Below, piece by piece: positions 17,990-26,839 of a stretch of DNA of 64,000 bases. Below the pieces are notes generated by a model. It worked only from the letters and a program-made list of their open reading frames with translations, was not told the DNA's origin and made no database searches. Position 1 is the first letter of the stretch; each line of letters begins with the position of its first letter. The translations under genes and the position numbers were made by a program. The DNA lies in NCBI GenBank assembly GCA_903871935.1, contig CAIQIQ010000106.1, forward strand, positions 1 to 64,000, in the 5' to 3' direction. This DNA comes from an uncultured Phycisphaerales bacterium. Its GTDB lineage: Bacteria > Planctomycetota > Phycisphaerae > Tepidisphaerales > Tepidisphaeraceae.

Positions 17990-18559
17990 GTGAGCAACGA
18001 GCCCGACAAGCCCGTGCTGGACTATGCCAAGCCAGAGCCGCGGTGGCCATGGTATCGAGTGCTGAAGTACCTCGCCTGGCCGACGTTCATCGCGATGGTC
18101 GTGCTTGTATTCATCATGGTCGTGCCGGCGGAAGAGCGGAGGTCTCGGTATTGTGCGGTGTGCGGAAGGATCGAGCATCGGAGGTTGCAGTTCGGAATAC
18201 AGACAGGTCCGGTGAACGTGCAATCGGGGCCATTGGAGGCGTGGATCGCATCCCGTGAGGCACCATGCAGTCATAATTGGGGGCATGGTTGGGCCACCGT
18301 AGGTTGGAGAACGTACCTTGGCGAACGATGGGTTAACCGGGTGCCGGTGGCTTGCAATGTAAGCACGGTGATGGGGATCTACCAAGTTGATGATCAAGCC
18401 ATCGCCGAAGCACTACGAATGCTCCGTGCCAAAGACATGGGTGACGAAACCAAAGAGAATGCCGTGAAGGAGATGGTTGTTGAATGGGTAACCCGATGTC
18501 CGCCGCGCGCTGCGCCGCTAACCCTCACGGCCACCACCGCTCCCGTACAGCCATTGTAG
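17990..18559 (+). CDS. host membrane protein whose stop codon was hit by the prophage
   Basis: From GTG 17990 the 189-residue product has a membrane helix (YLAWPTFIAMVVLVFIMVV) and an external domain with CAVCGRIEHRRLQFGIQ and CSHNWGHGW. The last codons, CCA TTG TAG, cross the prophage left end at 18555. Without the prophage, CCA would be followed by TAA (base 18554 plus 56028-56029). The insertion therefore adds one Leu and replaces the stop, leaving the protein essentially intact. Function is unknown. Confidence 0.7.
   Translation: MSNEPDKPVLDYAKPEPRWPWYRVLKYLAWPTFIAMVVLVFIMVVPAEERRSRYCAVCGRIEHRRLQFGIQTGPVNVQSGPLEAWIASREAPCSHNWGHGWATVGWRTYLGERWVNRVPVACNVSTVMGIYQVDDQAIAEALRMLRAKDMGDETKENAVKEMVVEWVTRCPPRAAPLTLTATTAPVQPL
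18550..18554. other. target-site duplication, left copy (GCCAT)
   Basis: GCCAT directly precedes TGTA of the prophage end and is repeated at 56023-56027. It fits the NYSRN target preference known for phage Mu. Confidence 0.75.
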
Positions 18560-18569
18560 CCGTCGCCCC

Positions 18570-18608
18570 AACTTTGAAAATTGGGCGTCCGAGTTTGAAA
18601 ATTCCCCC
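18570..18608 (+). other. left-end transposase binding sites (two)
   Basis: ACTTTGAAAATTGGG at 18571-18585 and AGTTTGAAAATTCCCC at 18592-18607, in direct orientation 21 bp apart. A partial inverted copy, CCTTTCAAACTC, is at 18642-18653. The same core is found inverted at the right end. Binding by the transposase is inferred. Confidence 0.7.
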
Positions 18609-18689
18609 CGCGCGCACTCGAAGCCGGCCCATCCGGGCCAGCCTTTCAAACTCACATCGAATGTCGATCGATTACGGCTCGACCAAGCC

Positions 18690-19085
18690 CTAATATTCGC
18701 CGCGCGCCTGCCTGAGCAGGTGACGCACTATCGCCTCTATGTTCAGCATGCACCCCCAGAACCCCCACTGGTTCATTCTGGCCTGCATGCTCTTGCACGA
18801 GCACCCCGCTGGTTGATGCACTCCGATACGGGTCAGAATCGCCGCCAGCACATCGCCACAGGGATAAGGACGCCGAGATCTGCCGGCGGAGGGGGAGAGT
18901 GCTCGGTATGCAGTGACGGCCGGGTCCTGTCGTGCGGGATTGCCCCGGAATTCCCGGAACTGCTCTACCGTCAGTTGCCATTGCGTGGCATTGATTTTCT
19001 TGGCCACAGCATCGAGCTTTTCCACCCATTTCGCCCTGAGCGATGGGTCCAGCCCCTCCATATGTTCCATGCCAAAGATCATCGC
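18690..19085 (-). CDS. unknown protein, last late gene at the left end
   Basis: 131 residues from ATG 19085 (GGAGAG site). A helical N-terminal half (EGLDPSLRAKWVEKLDAVA) is followed by CGDVLAAILTRIGVHQPAGC and CSCKSMQARMNQWGFWGC, a Cys-containing motif recurrent in planctomycete phage proteins. It may bind metal. Position after the tail-tip genes suggests a late, perhaps lysis or adsorption, function; nothing more can be said. Confidence 0.6.
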   Translation of the reverse strand, partial: AMIFGMEHMEGLDPSLRAKWVEKLDAVAKKINATQWQLTVEQFREFRGNPARQDPAVTAYRALSPSAGRSRRPYPCGDVLAAILTRIGVHQPAGCSCKSMQARMNQWGFWGCMLNIEAIVRHLLRQARGEY

Positions 19086-19089
19086 TCTC

Positions 19090-20412
19090 CTATACGTTGG
19101 GGCATGTCCAAGAGGGATTCGATGCTTGCGGCGACGCGGACGGATAATCGCACGTCGGTCCATTGCCAAGGCGGTGATAGAAATACGCGGTTGGGCATGC
19201 CCCCACGCTCATCCACGTGTCCACTGCTGTTGGCTTCGTCGAGTAATAATCCACGGAGAAATCATCGGTGAGCCATCCCCACGTACTTGGGCCGGTCTGC
19301 TGCCATCGTTTCGTCGTGCGCCCGTAGCATCCTGATGTGTCTGCCGGGGCTGTCGGCTGTACCGCCGGAACGCTCGCGCATGACCCCGCCGCCGTGCAGG
19401 CCACCCCGAGTAACTGGTAATAGCGAAGCGGTGGCGTCCAGCTCGAGCTGGCGTACCACTGGTTCGGCGGCAGGGGTAGGTCTGCCTGGTCGATGCACAG
19501 ATCAGTATGCGTAGCACTGAACACGCCGTCGGTGTATCCGCCCTGCCAGTAACGCACGCATTGCTTCGTTCCGGGCGGAATCGGTGAGCTACATCCCGGA
19601 CAGATGGAATAATCAACCTCCGTCTCGTAGGGGTTGAAATCCGCTACCACATTGCAGTCTTGAGGAAGATCGAAGTGCACCACAACATCCGGACGCGTCC
19701 AATCGAATGGAGCATACGTCTCCATCGCCGTGTTCCACTCTTCTGTCGTGGTTGGACAAGTCTCCAGGACCGTGACCGTAGTCCTGTCGATCATGTAGAT
19801 CTGGCGCCAGCAGCGCCAGTACAATGTACTCCAGCTCGATGGGATTCCGCCGGTGTAGTAGGTCGGAGGACAAATCATTCCCATCGTCCACGGAGAAAGC
19901 CGGTTTGCTCCTTCGGGATCGCTACCGACGACGTGGTCTACACGCCTCAATACGCCGCAGTCCGGGTACTGCCACGGAAACGACCAGACGCCAGTCGCAA
20001 TGTTCTGCCGCGGCACAAGGCCGCTTGTGCCCCACCACCCATACAATACTTCGTCGGTAGTTGGTGCGTCATCCCAATGACTTCCTATTGAGGTATCTGG
20101 CATCAATCCAGGACCAGCATCCTCCCAAGAGCAGGTGCATCCATTCGCTACAGTCGGTTGATGTAGCTGAATATGGACGCCCTTTAGCCATGACGACTGT
20201 ACGTCAGGACCGGCGGCTCCCGACCACCTGGGATAGCGCCATCCATCGCCCGGTTCGTAAAGACAATCGAACCACCCGCGATACTCACGGACTGCCCGCT
20301 GTCCCTGCCAAGACGGATCGCTGCTGCAGAACTTGACCGTCCACACGCCACACGTCGGCGTGCAGGTGGGCTTGGGACAGTCGCAAAGTTTGCAGGCGAT
20401 GACACCCGGCAT
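19090..20412 (-). CDS. Cys/Trp-rich virion or receptor-binding protein candidate
   Basis: 440 residues from ATG 20412, which overlaps the stop of the preceding gene (TAATG). It has more than 20 cysteines and an unusual number of Trp, Tyr and Pro residues, beginning MPGVIACKLCDCPKPTCTP. The composition suggests a disulphide-stabilised extracellular protein. It is encoded downstream of the tape measure, where tail-tip and host-recognition proteins usually lie. No family is recognised. Confidence 0.65.
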   Translation of the reverse strand: MPGVIACKLCDCPKPTCTPTCGVWTVKFCSSDPSWQGQRAVREYRGWFDCLYEPGDGWRYPRWSGAAGPDVQSSWLKGVHIQLHQPTVANGCTCSWEDAGPGLMPDTSIGSHWDDAPTTDEVLYGWWGTSGLVPRQNIATGVWSFPWQYPDCGVLRRVDHVVGSDPEGANRLSPWTMGMICPPTYYTGGIPSSWSTLYWRCWRQIYMIDRTTVTVLETCPTTTEEWNTAMETYAPFDWTRPDVVVHFDLPQDCNVVADFNPYETEVDYSICPGCSSPIPPGTKQCVRYWQGGYTDGVFSATHTDLCIDQADLPLPPNQWYASSSWTPPLRYYQLLGVACTAAGSCASVPAVQPTAPADTSGCYGRTTKRWQQTGPSTWGWLTDDFSVDYYSTKPTAVDTWMSVGACPTAYFYHRLGNGPTCDYPSASPQASNPSWTCPNV

Positions 20413-20873
20413 TATGAACACGTCCCCCCGATCGAGTTGGGCAGAGAGAACCAATATTGACCGTCCTCGAACTTCACCTCGATCACCAACCCGACCGGGA
20501 ACGGCAGGAGATGCAGTCCAGCCGGGATGTCCGCCAGGTCCATCCCGATGCCCAGCATTCCCGATGTTCCGTTCATCTGCTCGACCCTATTGAAGACGGC
20601 AATGTTGGTTCCATCAGGGGTCTCTGTCCCGTACCCGCCGCCTCCGCTATTGACGCACCGCTGGCACGTATAAATCCACCGCCAGTTGCTGCCATCGCGG
20701 CTCGATGACATGATGATGGCGCGGAAGGAGCTTCCATCCCCCTCATCAAACCACGGATCCATCCCCGCCGACTGCCAATTCCTCCGCATCGCGCGCACTT
20801 TCGCCACCGCGTCCAGCATCGCCTGGGCCAGCGCCGGATCCATCCGCACCAATGGGAACTGGCTCTTGCTCAT
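20412..20873 (-). CDS. tail-region protein of unknown function
   Basis: 153 residues with CQRCVNSGGGGYGTETPDGT in the middle and a beta-rich C-terminal half (PVGLVIEVKFEDGQYWFSLP). The ATG overlaps the previous stop as ATGA, so the tail genes are translationally coupled. Probably a minor tail or baseplate component by position. Confidence 0.6.
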   Translation of the reverse strand: MSKSQFPLVRMDPALAQAMLDAVAKVRAMRRNWQSAGMDPWFDEGDGSSFRAIIMSSSRDGSNWRWIYTCQRCVNSGGGGYGTETPDGTNIAVFNRVEQMNGTSGMLGIGMDLADIPAGLHLLPFPVGLVIEVKFEDGQYWFSLPNSIGGTCS

Positions 20874-21742
20874 GCCAGTGGCACCCCCGTCCAGGGATTC
20901 TCATCACACAGCCAGAAGGTCCGCTTCGTCGGCTCATCCGACGCATGGGCCATAAAGTCGCCGTCATCATCCAGAGGCCAACCCATCGGCGGGTTCGTCT
21001 TGTTTTTCATCGACACCAGCGTCTGGTTTACCGTGTCGCCATCTATATCTGTGTGCCCGATGTTCGCCACCTCGATCTTCCAGCCCCCACGCTTGCAGCG
21101 AATCGCATAGCTGGCGGTGTACAGGTGCAGATCTCCAGGCATCACATATTCCGTAAACGCGTTCTGCCCCAATACCAGCCACGCCTCCCGCTCGGCCCAG
21201 GTATCCCCATCGATCTCGATCGGCGATGCGTTCAGCGTCCCCGCGGCCGCCTTGATCGCCGCCTTCGTCGCCGCGTCGACTATCTTGGTGACCGCATAGA
21301 TCGCCGTCTGCAGCGGGAACGTCGGCTGCCGAGTAAATCGAGACCCCGCCGCATTACACACGCGATTTCCCGCACCATCATACTCCCGCTCCTCCTGCTC
21401 CATCTCCACCCCCACCACGATCTTCGCCGGCTGCTCCAGCGGATCCTCATCTCCTCCCAACGCAAACCCCACCGCAGTCGGATCCTCATACGCGAGCGTC
21501 ACCTCCCACAGCGATCCATTCAGTCGATCCACATCCTGGCTGATGCACCTGCAGAACGGCCGCGTCTCCGAGAACCATTCCGTTACCGGCGGAAGCCCCA
21601 GTGCCTCCGCGGCCGTCATCGCCACATCGCTGTCCATGTAGCCATCGGCCGTGACGGAGAATTTCCGCGTCGCCTTGGCCCGTCCCGCATCATCCTTGCG
21701 AAACGTCTCCCCGATCAATGTAACCTTGGTGATCGCCGCCAT
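20870..21742 (-). CDS. tail/baseplate protein candidate
   Basis: 290 residues, start ATG 21742 with a GGGAGGTG site overlapping the tape-measure stop. Mixed alpha/beta composition with segments such as WEVTLAYEDPTAVGFALGGD and HTDIDGDTVNQTLVSMKNKT. It follows the tape measure directly, as distal-tail proteins do. Assignment is by position only. Confidence 0.6.
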   Translation of the reverse strand: MAAITKVTLIGETFRKDDAGRAKATRKFSVTADGYMDSDVAMTAAEALGLPPVTEWFSETRPFCRCISQDVDRLNGSLWEVTLAYEDPTAVGFALGGDEDPLEQPAKIVVGVEMEQEEREYDGAGNRVCNAAGSRFTRQPTFPLQTAIYAVTKIVDAATKAAIKAAAGTLNASPIEIDGDTWAEREAWLVLGQNAFTEYVMPGDLHLYTASYAIRCKRGGWKIEVANIGHTDIDGDTVNQTLVSMKNKTNPPMGWPLDDDGDFMAHASDEPTKRTFWLCDENPWTGVPLA

Positions 21743-23391
21743 CAGGCACCTCCCATCTTCAACACGAGCTGGTTGCTATCGCCAAAAGCACTCGCGATCG
21801 TCTCCAGGTTCTTACTGTCCTCGTCCGGATTTCCGCCCCCGCCTTCCATCTGCTTGGCCACGAACTGCTGCAGATCCGACTGCCAGCTCGCCATCTCTCC
21901 CGAACCAAACTTGATCGCCTGGGGCAGGGCATACTTCAGGGCCTCACCCAAATCCTTCGCGACCTTGCTCTTGCCATCCTTCTCGGTGGCCGCTGCGTCT
22001 ATCTTGTCTGCCGTCTTCTGCGCGGCAGCCAGCGTAGCCGAATCGTTTGTGCGCTTCTTAATCTCGAACATGAAGCGCTCGCCCTCGCTCATGCCTGCCA
22101 TCGCCAGCTTGTCCTCGGCACCCGCAATTGCCTTATTAGCCTTTTGGATTTCGGCGGCGCCTCTGCTCAAGAACGCCTTCATGAACTTGTCTGTTCCATC
22201 CGCCGCCTTGATAAGCTGATCCTGCCACAGACTCCAGTCATCGGTCGCATTCTTGGTAACCACTCCTTTGTCTATCTGATCCGCCGCACTCTTTGCTTCG
22301 GAATCCAGCACGGAGAGTTGCACCTCGCCTGATACCTTCCTGGCATGGATGGCCTTGTTGACTGGTATTTCATCTTTGGCCGCCTGCGCAACCTCTTCCG
22401 GTGTGCCGTAGTTCGCATTCGGGTGGTTCTTCAAAAACGCACTCTTCATGGCGGCGACTTCATCCGAAGTGGCCTTCTCCACTGCTTTGCGATCCACCTT
22501 CACTTTTTCGCTGATCGCCTTCTTCGCTTCGCTAGCATCCTCACCCCGCTTCCATTTGGTATAATCTTCCGGCGACATCAGCTTCTGATTCGCGCGATCC
22601 ATCGCTGAAGCCACGGCCTCCTTCCCCGCTTCCTGAAACCCCTTTACTGTCGCCCCAAGATGCTCTATGACCTTCGCTGATCCCTCGATGGCGTCCATTA
22701 CGCGTTTCATGGCGGTCGCCGCAATCTCCGCCTGTTGCGCTGTCGTCGTCATTCCCGTGACCAGGTAGCGGAGCTTGTCACCTATGTCCATGCCTGTTCC
22801 GAATAGGGGAATGGACCGCATGGCATCACGCCAGCCAAGCGTTCCCTGCTTCAGCTCCACTAGCTTTCCCAGCATCGCATCCGCCTCACGCGCGGCGAAT
22901 CCGACGACGCCACCGCTCATTGCAAGCTCGAGCAGGTGGCCCGTGGTACTGCGCATGCCACCGACGCTCATTGCCTCATGCACGGTCTCCGCCAATCCAC
23001 TGCGTGGCGTTCCTCCTCCGCCGCCGCCCCCCCCTGGAAATCCACCGGCCCCGCGTACCTGTCGAAAATTCGCCACCCCACCAAAGCTGTCCAGGGAGAT
23101 ACGTGGATCGGCGGTCGAAGCCGCGATCGCCGCCCGCTGCGTCTGCGCTGCGACACGTTCCCCCACCGCATTGACCTTCACGATCGCCGCCTGGCCGGCA
23201 TTGGTCACCGTCGCTGCCGCCTGGCTCGCCACCGTGCTGATCCCCGACAGATCCGCGGTGATCTTGATCGGCTTAACCTTCGCCACCGACGTCACGACGT
23301 GCGCGGGAATGGCAGCCAGGCCCTTATCCAGCCCCGACAGATCCACACCCAGTGGTATCTGTACACCCGTAATGTCCATTGGTTCTGGCAT
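21742..23391 (-). CDS. tape measure protein
   Basis: 549 residues, Ala/Lys-rich and largely helical. It has a glycine-rich linker (GGFPGGGGGGGG) near 115 and an amphipathic or hydrophobic segment (GGVVGFAAREADAMLGKL) near 160-178. Its position right after the tail chaperone pair is diagnostic. It sets tail length; at the usual 1.5 angstrom per residue it predicts a short tail of roughly 80 nm. The start follows a GGAGCC site. Confidence 0.75.
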   Translation of the reverse strand: MPEPMDITGVQIPLGVDLSGLDKGLAAIPAHVVTSVAKVKPIKITADLSGISTVASQAAATVTNAGQAAIVKVNAVGERVAAQTQRAAIAASTADPRISLDSFGGVANFRQVRGAGGFPGGGGGGGGTPRSGLAETVHEAMSVGGMRSTTGHLLELAMSGGVVGFAAREADAMLGKLVELKQGTLGWRDAMRSIPLFGTGMDIGDKLRYLVTGMTTTAQQAEIAATAMKRVMDAIEGSAKVIEHLGATVKGFQEAGKEAVASAMDRANQKLMSPEDYTKWKRGEDASEAKKAISEKVKVDRKAVEKATSDEVAAMKSAFLKNHPNANYGTPEEVAQAAKDEIPVNKAIHARKVSGEVQLSVLDSEAKSAADQIDKGVVTKNATDDWSLWQDQLIKAADGTDKFMKAFLSRGAAEIQKANKAIAGAEDKLAMAGMSEGERFMFEIKKRTNDSATLAAAQKTADKIDAAATEKDGKSKVAKDLGEALKYALPQAIKFGSGEMASWQSDLQQFVAKQMEGGGGNPDEDSKNLETIASAFGDSNQLVLKMGGA

Positions 23392-23403
23392 CAGGCTCCT
23401 ACT

Positions 23404-23459
23404 TTCCGCAATCCGCTATCCGCAAGCAGTTCAGTCGCCGCGGCGACAAATCCGCTATT
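23404..23459. repeat. family G repeat (CCGCAATCCGCTATCCG)
   Basis: Imperfect 7-10 base periodic array between tape measure and chaperone genes. Related copies lie at about 30979, 36237 and 44000. Confidence 0.65.
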
Positions 23460-23462
23460 CCT

Positions 23463-23831
23463 CTACGCTCCCGCCCACTCTTTCACCGCCGCCGCCACCC
23501 TCGCATCCCGCTCCGCCGCCGTTTCCTTCTTCCGAGCTTTCTGTCTTCTGACTTCTGACTTCTGTACTCCGTCCTCTTCATACTTCGGCATAAAGTCCGC
23601 CATCTGAGACCGCGATCCGCCTTGCCGGCTGGCCACGATCACCCAGGCGAGCATCGCCGCCCTCCGGTCATCGCGATCCCGCAGCGTCCTGCCGATCGGT
23701 CCATCCACGCGCCACGGGTCATAGCTGGCGAAGTAATGATCCCAGATCGCCAGCTCCAGCGGATCCCACTCACCAACCTCCTGCAGCCCCTTGCCCAGGC
23801 GGTGACCCACCCGGCACATAAGCTGCAGCAT
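23463..23831 (-). CDS. tail assembly chaperone, C-terminal (T-like) part expressed by -1 frameshift
   Basis: 122 residues from the nominal ATG, but that ATG has no ribosome site and the frame is open upstream into the preceding gene. The sequence GLQEVGEWDPLELAIWDHYF ... DRRAAMLAWVIV matches the lambda gpT/DUF4035 type. It is probably made only as a 223-residue fusion with the G-like protein (24133 down to 23463) after slippage at 23849-23855. Its C-terminal KSEVRRQKARK is encoded by a TGACTTCTGACTTCTG repeat (23540-23565). Confidence 0.75.
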   Translation of the reverse strand: MLQLMCRVGHRLGKGLQEVGEWDPLELAIWDHYFASYDPWRVDGPIGRTLRDRDDRRAAMLAWVIVASRQGGSRSQMADFMPKYEEDGVQKSEVRRQKARKKETAAERDARVAAAVKEWAGA

Positions 23832-23842
23832 CGGGATCCGCT

Positions 23843-24133
23843 TTAAGAGTTTGGGGCGCTGTCTCTCCCGCTCGGCAGCCGATTGACCTCACTGGACACT
23901 TCAATCAGCGCCGAAATAACATCCCAATCCAAAGCCTCAATCTCCGCGATCGAGGCAAACGCCGGCTTGCCGTCGATCTGCACCGACTCCAGCACCTGGT
24001 GCAGGCCCGAAGCCTTCTGGCGGCCGATCTCCAGCATCTTGCCGGCCGACAGCCGTTTGATCTGCACCTCACCGACCACCGGTATCACCCGCGTCTCGAC
24101 ACGGGCACGATTCATCACATCACGCAAAGCCAT
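23843..24133 (-). CDS. tail assembly chaperone, G-like
   Basis: 96 residues from ATG 24133 with beta-rich start (VETRVIPVVGEVQIKRLSAG) and an acidic helical end. It lies between the tail tube and tape measure genes and overlaps a -1-frame partner, as lambda G and GT do. It binds the tape measure and recruits tube protein during tail assembly (family knowledge). Confidence 0.75.
   Translation of the reverse strand: MALRDVMNRARVETRVIPVVGEVQIKRLSAGKMLEIGRQKASGLHQVLESVQIDGKPAFASIAEIEALDWDVISALIEVSSEVNRLPSGRDSAPNS
23849..23855 (-). promoter_or_regulatory. programmed -1 frameshift slippery site CCCAAAC
   Basis: In the G frame the codons are GCC CCA AAC TCT TAA; the heptamer C CCA AAC fits X XXY YYZ. 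Slippage gives CCC AAA and continues CTC TTA AAG into the T frame with no stop. The zero-frame stop is two codons later. Confidence 0.75.
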
Positions 24134-24150
24134 TGGGTTTCTCCACGTTC

Positions 24151-24192
24151 ATTGTTGTCGCCGCGTCTCCGCGTCTCCGCGTCGCCGCGTCC
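24151..24192. repeat. family B-like array (CGCGTCTCCGCGTC)
   Basis: Imperfect periodic GTCTCCGC units in the 68-bp gap upstream of the G-like gene. Confidence 0.55.
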
Positions 24193-24201
24193 TTCGCTCG
24201 C

Positions 24202-24654
24202 CTACGGCGCCGCCACAAACGACGGCCGCTTATGCGGCTGAATCTTCACCGGGTGCTTGATCTCTTCGGTCTTCGGAAAATTCCGATCCAGACCCGATAG
24301 ATAGCCGGGGAAGATGACCTTGGACCCATCCGCCATGAGGATCTTCCAGAACTTGATCACGCCCACCAGAGACTCCATCGTCGCGATCTTGGCCTTATTG
24401 AACCCCAGCGTCAGCGACAGATCGCCCAGGACAATCCGTTTGGGGATGACCGTTTCATCCTGGGTATCCTGGTCCTGGCGAAGGTAGGCATATTTGTCCA
24501 CCGTGACGCCCGCCCCGCCGGGAAAATCATCCACGCCCGCGATCAGGTTGGATGGATCCGCCTGCGTGTTGAAATCCAGTGTGGCGTCGTAATTCCCGTA
24601 GTACAGCTTGGTCCCGAACGATTCGGCGTAGTTCCTTGTGGTCGTATCTTCCAT
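24202..24654 (-). CDS. major tail tube protein
   Basis: 150 residues, beta-rich, start ATG 24654 after GAGGAAC. The segments YYGNYDATLDFNT and RIVLGDLSLTLGFN fit a tube-forming beta-sandwich. The order terminator, tube, chaperones, tape measure strongly supports the role. A single tube protein without a sheath gene argues for a siphovirus-like non-contractile tail. Confidence 0.72.
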   Translation of the reverse strand: MEDTTTRNYAESFGTKLYYGNYDATLDFNTQADPSNLIAGVDDFPGGAGVTVDKYAYLRQDQDTQDETVIPKRIVLGDLSLTLGFNKAKIATMESLVGVIKFWKILMADGSKVIFPGYLSGLDRNFPKTEEIKHPVKIQPHKRPSFVAAP

Positions 24655-24703
24655 GAATGTTCCTCGCCGCGGCGAGTTCCTTTCTTCTTGTTACAGTTCC
24701 CGG

Positions 24704-25234
24704 CTACACCGGGATGCGTTCATATCTCACATCAAAATTAAACACCGCCATCCACCTCGCCGCCTCATCACGTCCAACAATCCCCGGCACGCCATTCAGC
24801 CTGACGAGTCGCACCAGCCAGTCGCCCGCGGTTGCCCGCTCCGCGTCATCGATCAGGAGGCCACTGGCATCCATAGCCTTCGAGCGAATCACCCAGCAGG
24901 ATGCCGGATGCCCATCATCATCCAGCAGCGCCTCATGCACCTGGTAGCTCTGCCTCAGCACGTCGCCGGCGACGATGCCGCGCGTATCGCACTGCACCGC
25001 CATCGACGCCATGCGAACGAACCCGCCGGCACTGTTTCCGCCATAGGTTCGCAGCACGCTATAAACCGCCGTCGATCGGGCTTCGACGGCGTCATGAACC
25101 CAGAGCGAAGCATTCGCGACTTGCCCCGGATCGGCCAGAAACACGAGTCCATTGCCCGCGCTCTGGCGCGCCGTCTCCGTGCCGATCGCCACGGCCAACG
25201 ACAGCAGGAAGTTTCCCGGATCCGTTGCTTTCAT
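24704..25234 (-). CDS. tail terminator / minor tail protein
   Basis: 176 residues. DDDGHPASCWVIRSKAMD, WLVRLVRLNGVPGIVGRDE and the ending MAVFNFDVRYERIPV are typical of tail terminator proteins that cap the tail tube. The ATG lacks a good ribosome site, and a family A hairpin lies only 11 bases upstream, so the native leader seems to have been replaced or interrupted by the repeat. Confidence 0.65.
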   Translation of the reverse strand: MKATDPGNFLLSLAVAIGTETARQSAGNGLVFLADPGQVANASLWVHDAVEARSTAVYSVLRTYGGNSAGGFVRMASMAVQCDTRGIVAGDVLRQSYQVHEALLDDDGHPASCWVIRSKAMDASGLLIDDAERATAGDWLVRLVRLNGVPGIVGRDEAARWMAVFNFDVRYERIPV

Positions 25235-25244
25235 TTGGTCACAC

Positions 25245-25307
25245 AGGGTCAGGGATCGTTAGTGCGAAGCACCCGACAGGGCGGTTACGCTAATGATCCC
25301 TGACCCT
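25245..25307. repeat. family A hairpin, variant copy A5
   Basis: Arms AGGGTCAGGGATCGTTAG and CTAATGATCCCTGACCCT with a loop (GCGGTTACGC core) that is, in reverse complement, close to the loop of copy A2. The arms differ from A1-A4 but pair internally. Confidence 0.7.
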
Positions 25308-25310
25308 CTC

Positions 25311-25808
25311 TTATCCGGCGACAATCTCGACCTGCAGCGTCTGCGATCCCGTGCCGGTGAGCTTCATCGTCTTCGCTCCCGAGCCGACAACCGGCGCGAG
25401 ATTACACCCGTAGAAGGTCACCTCCTGGCCCGGCTGCAGAATGGTTTTGAACGTCGATCCCATCAGGTCATAGGAGTTGGTATCACCTCCCTGAATGGTG
25501 ATCGGGTTGGCGTTGCCAGCCGGCGCCTTGAATCGCGCGAGCTGCACCCGCAGTCCCGTGCAATCTTGTGCCCCGCCTCCCAGGCCCACCAGGGCGGTGA
25601 GGTCGATGTTGACCGTCCCCGCGACCAGGGTGGCGGTAAACAACGCCGACTTGCTCACCGGAGGCGTCGTTGCCGCCCCGAGAACCACCGTCGTGTTCAT
25701 TCCATCCAGGGTGACCGTTGCATCCGTCGCCTTGACAAATGCCGATCCATTGCCGGCCGGGGTCTCGACCACCGTCGCGATCGCCTGATATGTCAGTGCC
25801 GTACTCAT
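25311..25808 (-). CDS. virion structural protein, beta-rich
   Basis: 165 residues, Thr/Ala/Gly-rich with alternating hydrophobics (ATVTLDGMNTTVVLGAAT; TMKLTGTGSQTLQVEIVAG). The start follows AGGAAAGGA. It sits between the head-closure and terminator genes, so it may be a tail-tube-like or decoration protein. The family is not recognised. Confidence 0.6.
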   Translation of the reverse strand: MSTALTYQAIATVVETPAGNGSAFVKATDATVTLDGMNTTVVLGAATTPPVSKSALFTATLVAGTVNIDLTALVGLGGGAQDCTGLRVQLARFKAPAGNANPITIQGGDTNSYDLMGSTFKTILQPGQEVTFYGCNLAPVVGSGAKTMKLTGTGSQTLQVEIVAG

Positions 25809-25853
25809 CTTCGATCCTTTCCTGGGAGCGCGGACGTCCCCGTCCGCTCTTCC

Positions 25854-26213
25854 CTATGGTGTTACACCTTTGACAAACACTTCCACGTTTCCCATGCCCT
25901 TGTGAACCCGATCGTCCGTCGCAACGACGTCCCAGACCTGGGCATCGCGTCCAGTCGCCTGCACCTGGATCCGCCGCATCAGCGTCTTGCTCAGCAGCGC
26001 CTCGCGCGAATCCTCGTCCAGGACCCGATCCAGAACATACACCACCGCCGAGGCATCCTTAATGACCGCCCCCAGCTCGTAATGATGCCGGGACGTCGGC
26101 ACATCGAGCACGGCGGGCATGGCCAGGGCCGTTCCCTGCGTCCAGACGACGGACCCCGCGCCGGTCACCCGGCCCGTATCGATCCTCAGTATGGTCGCAT
26201 TGCTGATCATCAT
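25854..26213 (-). CDS. head-tail joining (head closure) protein candidate
   Basis: 119 residues with a beta-barrel-like pattern (TILRIDTGRVTGAGSVVW; HHYELGAVIKDASAVVYVLD). Size and position between the connector and terminator genes fit a head-closure ring protein. Positional inference. Confidence 0.55.
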   Translation of the reverse strand: MMISNATILRIDTGRVTGAGSVVWTQGTALAMPAVLDVPTSRHHYELGAVIKDASAVVYVLDRVLDEDSREALLSKTLMRRIQVQATGRDAQVWDVVATDDRVHKGMGNVEVFVKGVTP

Positions 26214-26251
26214 TCACCCCAGGGCTCACACCCTGGGCTCGTTTGTTTTCT

Positions 26252-26839
26252 TTACAACATCGCTCCGCTGCGTAGTCTGAACCGTCCCATGATCCGCGCT
26301 GCCCGGACGCACATCGGCTGCGGATCCGTCGCCATGCGCAGGTAATTCTCAGACAGCGACCCCGCCGCCTGCCCCGTCAGTCCATCCGTGATCGCCTGCA
26401 GCCGATCTTGCCGATCTCCAGCCAGGATCGAATCCGCTTGCAGCACTTCCGCCGTCAGCACATCAGGGGGAACCACTACCGTGTTGGTGGCAGCATCCCA
26501 GTCCCAAATGACCGACATGTTCACATGGCCGGCATACATTGGACTCCTCCACCACTCCCCTAGTCCATTCGCCGGCATTCCATTCTCCCATCGAGGGAAC
26601 TCTCTCACCTGTTTCGTTCCGGTGATCGACCCATCCGGATCGTATTTCGAGCCCTGGTAGCGCATCCCCGTGTCCACATCGATGCACGCCAGCATCAGCG
26701 CCGCCCCCAGCGCCGCATCGGTCGCCACCGTGATCCTGGACAGCCCAAACGAGCTCGCCGTGGCCCTCGCCGTGGCCAGCGTGTTATAGGCGGCGAGGGG
26801 CCCGCCCGGTGCTGCTGGAGTGACGATAATCGGGTCCAT
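26252..26839 (-). CDS. head-tail connector/adaptor protein candidate
   Basis: 195 residues. LAAYNTLATARATASSFGLS followed by helical DAALGAALMLACIDVDT and WENGMPANGLGEWWRSPMYA resembles the DnaT-like/adaptor proteins found after capsid genes. The ATG overlaps the preceding stop. It probably binds the portal ring. Confidence 0.6.
   Translation of the reverse strand: MDPIIVTPAAPGGPLAAYNTLATARATASSFGLSRITVATDAALGAALMLACIDVDTGMRYQGSKYDPDGSITGTKQVREFPRWENGMPANGLGEWWRSPMYAGHVNMSVIWDWDAATNTVVVPPDVLTAEVLQADSILAGDRQDRLQAITDGLTGQAAGSLSENYLRMATDPQPMCVRAARIMGRFRLRSGAML

Noticed and set aside
20852-22219. 455-codon plus-strand frame opposite the tail genes
   Set aside because: Its Arg/His-rich composition mirrors the coupled minus-strand tail genes; no start signal or family resemblance.
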